A stretch of DNA of 64,000 nucleotides from Bombardia bombarda (taxonomy: Eukaryota > Ascomycota > Sordariomycetes > Sordariales > Lasiosphaeriaceae), in assembly GCA_030512295.1 (NCBI GenBank), contig JAULSR010000001.1, positions 5,293,001 to 5,357,000 of the forward strand, in the 5' to 3' direction. The notes under the pieces are model-generated. The model saw nothing but the letters and a program-made list of their open reading frames with translations. It was not told where the DNA came from and searched no databases. This document shows positions 1 to 9,938 of this stretch, piece by piece. Positions within the stretch are counted from its first letter, which is position 1. Every line of letters begins with the position of its first letter. Made by a program: the position numbers and the translations under genes.

Positions 1-378
1 ACGCGTGCTATGAAAGTATGCATCGCGGAGATGATCTCACTCCTGGCCAAAAACAGGTAATCAATAGCTCGTTGGTCCATCCTAGAGACCTAGAAGAGAC
101 CTAGATGAGACCTAGAAGAGACCCAGACACGCAATTGCTTACTCGACCATTTCCAAAACGGCAAGGCCGGTCCGGCTCACTTATCCGACATTACCAATCA
201 CGGAACGCCAACAATGAATTACGTGCCATCACCTCTTCCATTCATTATCTCTACGTTCAGTCAATGATTCCCGTCGAATTGTTGCAGCCTCAAGATCAGG
301 GTTGGAAGCGGACGGGAAGGACGGCGTCTCAGAATATGAACATTGGGTTCGAATTATGAAAGAGAAATATCCAACACC
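1..378. promoter_or_regulatory. Region upstream of the MFS transporter
   Basis: No gene is visible. The stretch precedes the transporter ATG at 379 and should hold its promoter and leader. It contains an 11-bp tandem repeat at 85-124 (listed separately). The window begins inside this spacer, so the upstream neighbour is unknown. Confidence 0.5.
85..124. repeat. 11-bp tandem repeat (about 3.6 copies)
   Basis: Three full copies of GAGACCTAGAA or GAGACCTAGAT at 85-95, 96-106 and 107-117 are followed by a partial copy. The period is close to one DNA helical turn. It lies about 260 bp upstream of the transporter start. Confidence 0.85.
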
Positions 379-2420
379 ATGACTCTGGACACCATTCAAG
401 AGTCGCGCCGCCTAATTGGTGCTCACGGCGACGACGACAGCTTCTCAACCACCGCCACAGCCGCCGAAAACACACCCCAACTGCGCTCCGAGACAGCCAG
501 CTCATACACAGCCAGAGACGGCTCCCCAGATGGCACGGATGATCATCGAGAGCATGGTGTCGACAGCCCCCTCCTTGGGTCATCTGCCGCCGCCGCCGCT
601 GCTGTCGAGCAGCCACCTCCACTTACAAGGGCCCGGGCAATATGTATCATCTTGAGCATGTGGGCGCTCATCTTCCTCCAAGCCAGCAACATGAGTGGCA
701 TCTCTACCACACAGTCTACTATCGCTGCTGACCTTGACGCCTATGAGCACGCCATGTGGTTTACCAGCTCCTACCTCATCACTATGTCGTCGGTGGCCCC
801 GCTCATCGGCCGTCTGGCCATGGTCTTTTCACCTGGCGCCTTGATCATGGTTCTGTCGTCCTTCTTTTCGGTTGGTGCCCTTGTCACCTCCCAGGCACGG
901 TCCCTAGCCGTGTTGATTACTGGCAGGGTGTTGGTGGGAATCGGTGGCGGGGGCATCATGGCCCTCTCGCTGATTCTGGTCATCCAGCTCACGTCCAAGA
1001 GACGTAGGGGGCTGTGGATTGGCATTGCCAATGCTGTGAGTTTTATGTTCTCTCCCCCGGTGAATAAAAGCTGACCTGCTGGAATCTTCAGGGCTTTACC
1101 ATTGGCCTGTCTACTGGAGCTGTTGTCTACGGCGCATTGTTGCCCGTGATAGGATGGGTACGTTTTTCAACCTCGTAATATCCCGTTGAAAGCACGCTTG
1201 TCTAACATTCACTCCGCAAAATATACAGAGAGCCCTTTTCTGGTTACAGTGTCCCATGGGCGTCTTCGCTGGCCTGGGCGTCTACTTCAGCCTACCAGCT
1301 TCACTCCACGACGACATGCGCACAAAAGGCCTCAAGGAGCAGACCACCCTACAAAAGCTCGCCGGTCTCGACTACGCCGGAGCCTTCACTCTTGTGAGTC
1401 ACCCCTTTCCCGCCTAAAGCTCAAATCCAATACTAACATCTCCAGACAACTACCATCCTCCTCTTTCTCTACGCCCTCTCCTCCACCATCCGCCCCGTCC
1501 CCCTCCTCCTCTCTCTCCTCTCCCTCGTTCTCTTCATCCTCATCGAATCCACGCCCCTCCCTTTCATCTCCCAAACCGACCCCATCATCCCCGTCATCGT
1601 TCTCCGCTCCCGCGGCATCCTCCTCTCCTGCTTCTCCCAGCTCGGGTTCATGGCCGCCCGCTGGACCATCCTCTTCTACGCACCCGTCTTCGTCCTCGCC
1701 GTGCGCGGCCTCTCCCCCGCCGCCGCCGGATCCGTCCTCATCCCAACCAACCTCGGCTTCGGCACCGGCGGCCTCCTCGTCGGCTGGCTGCACGTGCGCC
1801 GCGCCGGCGCTTTCTGGCTGCCGAGCCTCATCGCTCTTGCCCTCTTTGGCGCGGCTCTGTTTGCCCTATCCTTTCTCAGCACCGCGGCCGCATCAGCGCC
1901 CGCATACGTGGCCGTCATATTCATAAACGGACTATGCACGGGGGCCGCGCTGAACTATACCCTCGCCCACCTGCTCCACTTGGCCTCGCCCGAGGTCCAC
2001 TTCATCGCCACTGGGCTCCTGTCGACGTTCCGCGGCTTTGCGGGCAGCTTCGGCACCACGATCGGCGGGGGCGTGTTTGCGCGGACGCTGCGTGCCTCTC
2101 TGGCAGATGGATTCGCGGCGCTTGATGGTAGTGGTGATGGCGTGTCAAGCAAGGCGCGAGAGAAGATGATTACTATCCTGATCGGCAGCCCGGCGGCGGT
2201 CTGGCAGGACGGGTTTTTGAGCGCGGCGGAGCGGCGCATCGCCGTGGGCGGGTACGAGGCGGCGCTCACGACATTGTACCGGTCTGCGGCTGCGCTGTGC
2301 GTGCTGGTGTTGCTGGTGCAGGCCGGCACGGGGTGGGCGGACCCGCCGGAAAAGACGAGGGAAGAGGAGGAAGAGATTGCCGAGGAGATTGCCGAGCATG
2401 ATGCAAGGATGGAGGCTTAG
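379..2420 (+). CDS. MFS transporter of the DHA14 / vacuolar basic amino acid type
   Basis: A membrane exporter or permease of the major facilitator superfamily; the substrate cannot be read from sequence. Four exons (379-1035, 1092-1157, 1229-1393, 1446-2420) join in frame to 620 residues. The N-terminus (about 85 residues) is polar and cytosolic. The first helix begins near RAICIILSMWALIF. The segment GRVLVGIGGGGIMAL is the glycine-rich motif typical of fungal drug:H+ antiporters with 14 helices, and a charged SKRRRGLW loop follows as in motif A. The C-terminus is acidic (EEEEEIAEEIAEHD). The ATG at 379 is the first in frame; the upstream codons only extend to a TTG. It converges on the GCP3 gene. 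Related Vba-type transporters move basic amino acids into vacuoles while others export toxins, so this role is inferred at family level only. Confidence 0.9.
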
Positions 2421-3021
2421 AAACACTTCTATCTCTTTTCGTGGGAGGACGGGCAGCAGGTAGAACTATGTGGTAGAGTGAGATGGATATTTACTTACCT
2501 TAGATATGTAGACTACGTAGTTGAGATATAGGTAATCTTGCCCTAGACTGAGGTAAGGTTTGGACAACCGGGAGAAAAGCGGTAGATGGATAGATAGATA
2601 GAAGAGCGCAAGTTCGTATATTTTCCGACGATCTGCGGGCATTTATGTCCCTCTGACACCCCATCTGGTTACACCACTGAATGAGCAACTAGTCAATTTC
2701 CTGCAACGATCCTTGATATTCATTCCAGGGGCAAGTAAACACATCTCCACGCCCATGACATGACACGCGGCCAAAACAGACCACTACCAACTAAAACTTG
2801 TACACACGCATGAACCCCATTCCTAATTCTAATTTCTAATACATGCCTACATGATAAACACCTGGGCACACACTACTACCTTCCATCATGCATAAACTCA
2901 AGACCCGCCAGCAGCGAAGACGCCTCCCCAATCCCAATCCCAATCCCAGCCCCTGCTGTATCACGGCCTGTTTTCCCTTCCCCTTCCCTTTCATCCTCTC
3001 CCACATGCTGTCACTGGCCGC
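2421..3021. other. Convergent 3' intergenic region (MFS / GCP3)
   Basis: Six hundred bases between two stop codons that face each other; no gene is seen. They hold both 3' UTRs. Small repeats are present: a GATA-rich run near 2584-2602 and a hexamer CCCAAT repeated three times at 2927-2944. Confidence 0.6.
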
Positions 3022-6000
3022 CTAAGCCCGTGACGTATTCGCCGCCTTCTCGCCTGCCGCCGCCGCCGCCGCCGCGCCACTGCTACTCTTGGCCGTCTTC
3101 CTCCTCACTGGCTGATACACGTCATTAAAGTTCATCGACACGCCCAAGAACCGCATGTCCACGTCCGGCTGGTACGCCAAGTCACCTAACAAAATCTGCA
3201 ACCTGGCGCGGAAGCTCACACCGAGCTGCTTCAGCCTCTCCTGCAGCGCAGGAAACTCGGACTTGACGACGCCACCCGGCAGGCCCAGGCCCAGCGGATC
3301 ATTATCTCCCACTCCCCCCATCTCATAATCCCCCGACGCACTACTCTGATGAGCCGCCTTTCTCCCTCCCGCGCCCCTCCCGCCTCTCAAAACATCCACC
3401 TCCTGCCTCCTCGTGAAATCCGACACGCTCCAACTATACAGCCCATCCACACTATCCCTGTACGCCAACATCGTCCTCAACAGCTCACTCAGCTGCACCA
3501 TATACGAGTTCCTATCCTCCCCACCATCCCCAACTCCCGCCGCATTGTCCCCCCTCCCACCCTGCTGCCCGTCCCCGGCATAATACTGCCTCCTCCTCGC
3601 TCCAAGCAAACCCTTGTGCGTAATACTCGTCAGATACCTCGTATGCGCCTGTATCAAGTCGTCGAGCGTGCAGTCCTCCTTCCTGATGTTCTTCTGCAGC
3701 TCCGTCCAGCTGCTCTCAATCACCTCAAACAGAATGTAATACTGCAGCTGGCCCACAAAGTGAATCATCTCGGCCAGGACACCGCGCGTGCTCTTCCACG
3801 TCTGCAGCACATGGCCCTCAGTCGTCTGCAGCACACCCCGCGACCCCGTCATGCACTTGCGCCAAGTCGACGCCAGCGCGAACTCGACGCGCTTGATTCT
3901 CCATAGGAAGTTGAACACCTTCAGATACTGCCGGTTGCCCCACTCCGTCACCACCACGTCCACGGGGGCGTCGATCTTGTACTCTAACGTAAAACAATCC
4001 CAGCCAATATCACCATGGCTCAGCTGCAGCATGCGCGCATCCAACCTCCGCAGCACCTCATCGCTATCATACTGCGCGTTGGAGCCCCGGATAGCATGCT
4101 CCAGCTGCGCGGTGAGCGTATGTCGATACTGCGCCCCGGCAGGACGATCCAGATTCGCCGCCAGCGATTCCATAAGCAGCGCGATAAAGTCGCCCTGCCC
4201 CAGCAGGATATAGCTCTTGAGAGCCTGCAGGTGATCAAACAGATGGAACCTCGTGTTCATCAGCCCCATCAGCCTCTGCATGGTAGTCTTGTACGCCTCG
4301 TCGATCCACGTCTCGAGCGTCGCCGTGTCGCCATACTTGAGCTCCTTGGACGACGTCTTACTGTACGCCTCCACCCACTGGCTATCCCCGCAGCTATGCC
4401 GTATAAAATTCAGACTCTTGCCAATCAGAAACACCTTTTGCGCAAAGTCGGCCGTGATGATGCTCGGCACCATGGCGTCCACCACCTCGTACTTTGAGTT
4501 CCAGACGCTCGCCTGGCCTTTAGCCTTTGTCTCCTTCTGGTCCTCGTCGTTCTTGGGGCTCTGCTCCTTGACGAAGAATTCGAGGTGTGGATCCGACAAC
4601 TCGCCGTCGTAGATCCAGCGCCGCAGGATGTCGTAAAAGGGGCGCGTCACATCGGCGAGCAGGCGCTCCGCAAACGCGGCCACGACGGGGTCGCCGTGCG
4701 ACGACGAGAAGCCGTGGATCAGGCTGATGAGCTGCCCCCCGCGCTTGTTGTTGCTCTCCTCGGCGATCAGCGACATGAGTCGCAGGCCCATGGTCGCCTC
4801 CCGCGTCCAGACCACGCACCGCTTGAGCGTCACGCCGGCCTTGCCGATGCCACCGCGCGGAGCGGACTCGTCCAGCGAGGACAGTGCGCGCCGGATCTGC
4901 CCTTCCAAGGTGGCCACGAGGGTCAGGTAGGAGCGGAGCTCGTTGTTGATGGCGGCTCGCAGGCTCTGGCCTAGGAGGCCCTTGGCGGGCGAGCTGACAA
5001 AGGTGCCGAGCCCTCTGTACAGAAGAGATGGCTCGGCGAGAGTATGTAGGAGGGATATAATGGGGGGCGGGAGTGTGGGCGGTAGTTTAAGCTTCGTTTC
5101 TGCAGCGAATGGCATTGTTGTGGAGGAGAGGCCCTGAAGTGTGAAGGGTAGGTCTCGTAGAAGAGCCATCTCTGTAGGCTCGACTTCGGCAGGGTGGTTG
5201 GTGAGAGGCGGGGATTTTGTAGAGGCGTCCCTCGAGTCTTTTCCCTGGGCTGTTTCGGCAGCTTGTGAGGGCGCGGGTTCAAACACTGGCGCCGGGGGAG
5301 GCTCTTCGTCCCGAACGCGCTTTGGCCTCGGCGCAGGTAAGGGCTCTTCATCCTGGCTGCGACGAGGTCTCTCGGGCTGTCGTTCAAACAGTCTCTCCGA
5401 CTGCCTCTCAGGCAGCTTCTCTGGCGCTACCGGCTTCTCGAGCGGCAGCTTTTTTAGTCCGGTCGAGGCGAAGGCATCGCTGACGGCATCTTCCTCGTCC
5501 TCCTCTGGTATCGTGGCAGGAGTTGAGTTCTTGGATGATCTCTCTTTTTCTGCATACCGCGAGGCACCGCGCAGTATTGGTTGCTGCAGTATTGGTGGGC
5601 TGAGCGGCAAGGGCTCGTTTAGATCTAGGGAGTCGGAGAGCTGGTAGAGCAGATACAAGATTGCCCACTTCTGATTAAGAACTGGCAGGGATAGTAGACG
5701 AGTGTAGAGGTTTGAGAAGCGCAATGCCTGGCTGGGATTGCTCTGGATAAGCTTCCGCTTGATGAGGTCGCTGGCGTGGTTCACATCGTCGGTAACCAGG
5801 GGCGAGTTTGGCCTGTGGACACATGAATATGAGCATGGTGAACTTCGGGCATGATATTGAGTTGGGGACTGGAGGCAGCTAGATCTCACTGCTCAAATAT
5901 AGAGCGGACCAGCTCGAAGCAGACATCGTGCCTCTCCTGGACGGTCTGCTCATCGTCGTGGGGGTTTATAGGGATCAGATGGGTAATGAGGCTGTCGATG

Positions 6001-6035
6001 GCGTTGGAGATTCGGTGGCCGCGGTCTTGAGACAT
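3022..6035 (-). CDS. Gamma-tubulin complex component 3 (Spc98/Alp6-like)
   Basis: A subunit of the gamma-tubulin ring complex that nucleates microtubules at spindle pole bodies. Two exons (6035-5890 and 5812-3022, intron 5889-5813) give 978 residues. Exon 1 encodes a helical N-terminus starting MSQDRGHRISNAID. A disordered proline- and charge-rich region (about residues 130-240) follows. The GCP N-terminal domain begins with LLRDLPFTLQGLSS, and the C-terminal domain holds the gamma-tubulin-binding part, with the family signature FVGQLQYYILFEVIESSW near residues 710-730. The LLRDLPFTLQG form is closer to GCP3 than to GCP2, where an EDLLYVLMGIEG-like form is expected; that choice is inferred. 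It is divergent from hfi1. A strong-context ATG lies 8 bp upstream in another frame. Confidence 0.88.
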
Positions 6036-6864
6036 GGCTGCATGGTGCCAATCGGGCTTGTCTCCTTCCTATGAAAAGATAATAAGATGGCAGACGGTGT
6101 AGACGGGGTTGTCGATAGTCGCGGGCAGCTACGCAGGCATTCCTTGCATGGTGCTTATCTTAGCACCTCGGTGGACTTGTGGTGGGTTTTGGTGGGGGAT
6201 AGGGACCTGGTTATGACGCGACGCGACTCGACAGCACGGGAGCTCTGGCCTGGACGATTGTCTGCAGAATAACAGACCCCCAGTTCTAGTGGGCGGGCTG
6301 GGCTGCTGGGCGTTTTGGTAGGTACCGTGTCTAGGTGGGATGGTGGGATGGTGGGATGCTCTGTGGCGCCCGATCGCTCCAAGTCGGGGGTGCTGCAGGT
6401 GCTGTAGACTGCTGACATGGCTGAAAGAACCCAGTGAAAGGCGGCGCCGGCTACCTGCGTACCCCGCCAAAGCTTGGTGCGTTTCAAAGTACCTTAAACT
6501 GAACCTTCAGGTACCCCCCCGCCGGCGGACAGCTTCCGCCCTCTACGTGGACATCGCCAGCGCAAAGGCTCCGCAAATTCCAACGACAACCGAAACCACC
6601 CCAAGTCCGAACCACATCCAGACTGGCACGGCCGAGGACAACGCCATCGATTTGGCAGTGCCGGCATGCCGAATCCATCCATCTGACATCAGAAACGTGA
6701 TCGCATGCGCATGGGCTATCCATTAATGCGCCCATGATTGCCATTTCGCGTCGCGACTGTGCTGCTCTCCGCACGCGCCTGCGTTGACTGCAGTTGACGT
6801 ATCTAACCACCACACCTACCCGCACCAATTGCCCTCTCCCCGTTCTAAACTCGAGAAAGAAACC
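6036..6864. promoter_or_regulatory. Bidirectional promoter region between GCP3 and hfi1
   Basis: Eight hundred and thirty bases separate two divergent start codons, so both genes probably share this promoter region. No coding gene is visible. Three direct copies of GGTGGGAT occur at 6334-6357. The hfi1 ATG sits in a good context (AACCATGG). Confidence 0.6.
6334..6357. repeat. 8-bp tandem repeat GGTGGGAT x3
   Basis: Three perfect head-to-tail copies lie in the middle of the GCP3/hfi1 divergent promoter. They could be a factor-binding array or a simple microsatellite. Confidence 0.8.
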
Positions 6865-8557
6865 ATGGTTGACATCAACCCCGCCGCCCTGAGTCGGCCC
6901 TCCATCAGCCTCACCACCCCCGTTCTTGCCAACAAGACCATCAACGTCTCCGTCCCCTCAGTACAAAAGACGCCCAAGACGTCCCAATTAATACCTGCCC
7001 GTATCGACCTCGAGCCCATATACACCGCGCTTAAGGCTGCCATCGGCCCCGAGGGATGGGCTATATACAAAGAGGCCACCACCCAATTCCTAATAGGTGT
7101 GTTTATCTCTTGTCTGCTGGTTGTTACAGCCTTTGCGCCGACCCTCTTCCCCCCTGTTTGCCTGTCTTCCTGTCTGCCTACCTACTGGGATGCCTTACTA
7201 ATATCCCTGCTCCTTATCCCAGGTCGGCTCAACCAGGCCGAGTTCAGCGAGCGCATCGATCCCCTCCTAGTCTCCCCCGATGGATCAAAAGAACACCTTC
7301 ACAACCAACTCATCGCTGCCATATACGGCAATGTCACCCGCGAGATGCCCGACCAGGGCCTTGCGCCCTGGGTCAGCGCAAACGACAAGCCCTCGACCAC
7401 CACCAGCAACAAGCCTGTATCTGGTGATGCTACAGAGCGTCGGTTAAAGGGGGATGTCATGCAGCTCCCCAGCCGAGACAGGAGGCGAATAAAAGACCTT
7501 GCACAAAACGACGTAAGATGTCCCCTGTTGCCCTATTTGACATGATGAGGGTGAATGCTGACAAGGAACCCACAGTTCGACCCATACGAGACACTCTCAA
7601 GTATATTCACAGACTCCAACCGCATGAAGCCTACCAAGGCCAACGAAGTCCCGGCAAGCGCAAGCGCCGGTGGTCTTGGTCGGATGAGTATGTGTGCCTT
7701 CGATGTACCATTGCGCAACCAAGTAACCCCCGCTAATCACAACTCTTTTTTTTTTCTCTTCAGACTTTGACCTCGAAATCCGGAAACGCTTCGCGCAGCC
7801 GCTCGCAGTAGAATCTGGCGAGTTCCCCGACATCAGTAACATTGATGCGCGCATGATGCCATTCTGCTACGAAGCTGGGCTACCAGCAGGTCACGTACCC
7901 GATGCGGCCCAATTCATGTCACTGGCCACTGAGACCTTCATCAAGGAGGTTTTGTCATCCATCTTCAGTCGCACGAGGAGCAACGGGCCAGGCGACTTGG
8001 GCAACGCCGGCTTTGGCCCAGGCGGCGCCTGGATCCAGACGCACAAGTACCGCCGCCAGCTGGCCAAGGAAGAAGAGGCGTTTGGCCGGGGCGAGGTAAC
8101 GCGCGACAAAAGCGGCCTGCTGCCGGTGGAGGCCAAGGCCGCGAGCGAGCGAGGCCCGCTTGGCATGGCGGATCTGCGCATTGCACTCGACATGGGCGAC
8201 TGCGGCATGGCCAACTTCCCGATTATTGCAAAGTCGGTTATCTATAATTACAGAGAGGGGGAGCTCGAGAACTGGGACGACTATACCTGGATTGACAGGA
8301 GAGATGGAGATGTGGTTACTAACCAGAAGCTTTTGACGGACCGAGAGGATGTTGAAATGGGAGGCATGTCGAATGGCAATGGCAATGGCAAGAAACCACA
8401 GGCCGAGGCTGGTACCAATGGGATACATCATCACAACAATCAAAATCGCCACCCAGACGCTATGGATATCGACAACGATATCTGGTGGGAAGGCGCTGAT
8501 TCGTCTGACGGAGAGTTCCTGGACGGAGTATTGGATTCCTGCCTCGCAGTTGGGTGA
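6865..8557 (+). CDS. hfi1: SAGA complex coactivator subunit Hfi1/Ada1 (Tad1 family)
   Basis: A core structural subunit of the SAGA histone acetyltransferase/deubiquitinase coactivator in the nucleus. Four exons (6865-7096, 7223-7512, 7576-7687, 7764-8557) join in frame to 475 residues. The SAGA-Tad1 domain spans roughly residues 30-300: it opens with RIDLEPIYTALKAAIG and contains LGRMNFDLEIRKRFAQPLA (made across intron 3) and the histone-fold-like block PDAAQFMSLATETFIKEVLSS. The tail is acidic and low complexity and ends near DSSDGEFLDGVLDSC. Intron 1 (126 nt) is a multiple of three with no stop, so retention would keep the frame. The ATG at 6865 is the first in frame after a TTG. It is divergent from GCP3 and upstream of mrc1 on the same strand. 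Confidence 0.93.
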
Positions 8558-9938
8558 GAAGCAACCTTGACGGACGACCTCACGGCAACAACATCATTAT
8601 TCTTTACTCAACGAGGGAGACAAGCAATCTTGTTTGTTTGCCTCGCTACTTCTATTCTTGAATTTTAACGACAACCAACCACCACTTTTTTTCCAAGGGG
8701 AAAAGGAGAAAGGGGGAAGCCGGTGTCTGGAGAACGGCGTTTTACGACAAAAAGGGAAAGGGGGTGTGGCTCCGACTAATCTTTTCTTTTTTCCCCTTTC
8801 ACATATGCGTGCGACGCGCAGCATGCGTGCATGCATTCCTTGCATAAGTGTATCACTGACATGGTGCATCTTCATCTTTTTTCTCTTTTCTTCTCTTGTT
8901 GTTTATATATGTTTCGACAACCCTTTGTTTTGCATACTCGACAGGGTGACCAACTCTGTGTACCACAACCGACTGACCTTTGTCATTGTTTCGTCTTGTT
9001 CTATCTCGGACTACATATCACAAAAGGGGCGGGTGGTTACAACAACATTGCTTTTGGCGTCAGATTTTCGGGGCGGGGGCAAGGTGCAGGGTGGCTGGCT
9101 AGCATGAGACGTTGAGTTTCATATTTCTCGTTTATCAACTTGTTGGAATCCGTTTTGCTGGAGTGAGTACTCGTCGTGGTGAGAGGAAACTCTGCAGCTT
9201 TTCCATTTCTCTCTCTTTTCTCTATTTCTTTACGAACGATCGATACCCCGAAAGGAGAGCTGAGGACGGCTAAAGATGAATTCAATATTATCTTACTGAA
9301 ATATGAGTAAAAAAAGTTTGTGCTTGTGCTTGTTTGCTCTTGCTTGTGGGAGGGTTGTGCAAGACATGTGTTTTTGGCCCCTTTACTCGATACACAAACC
9401 AAACTCAATACCGATGGGAACGGGTGGAGGGATTTAGGTATGCCGGATATGTGCATTTATAAGTAGGTGGGTTATCCCGTACAGATTATTCGAAAGCTTG
9501 TTCTATCGTGACGCAGCAGTTTGGAAGGCTCCCACTGCGTAGGAAGTGTGAGATGACTAAGCTATGTATGTTACGGGGTTTTCAACGTTGGCTCGTAATA
9601 GGCTATGGTAATACAGAATGACGGTGGTTAGGACGGGCGCATTGTTGAGACCGTACACTGTGTCCGCACTGGGAGTTAGCGACGTGCATCCCTGCAGCAC
9701 TTAGACACGAACCGACGCGCCTCGCTAAAATGGAAATGGATGGGACAGAAACGCGTCTTGGGCCGCCCCACCACTTAGCAGGCCATAATAGTCAATCCAT
9801 ATCAAACATAGGTCCTCGTTCAGCACCACCATCATAGCAACAATCACAAATCGTCAAGTTTTAGCTCTGAAGGATGGGCTTACAGTAGCTTTTGAACAAT
9901 ATATCTACGGCGGAAATCACCAATTGGCAGCAAACACA
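8558..9938. promoter_or_regulatory. hfi1 3' UTR and mrc1 promoter region
   Basis: No convincing gene. The first part is a pyrimidine-rich 3' UTR. The part near mrc1 holds ACGCGT at 9751-9756, the MluI cell-cycle box core, about 185 bp before the mrc1 ATG, and a related GACGCGCC just upstream near 9714. Confidence 0.5.
9751..9756. promoter_or_regulatory. Candidate MluI cell-cycle box (MCB) upstream of mrc1
   Basis: ACGCGT is the core site of the MBF transcription factor, which drives G1/S genes in yeasts. Its position about 185 bp upstream of a replication-checkpoint gene fits. As a six-base motif it also occurs by chance elsewhere in this window, so this is suggestive only. Confidence 0.35.

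Noticed and set aside
2927..2947. CCCAAT hexamers as possible telomere-like repeat
   Set aside because: Only three copies and not the fungal CCCTAA unit.
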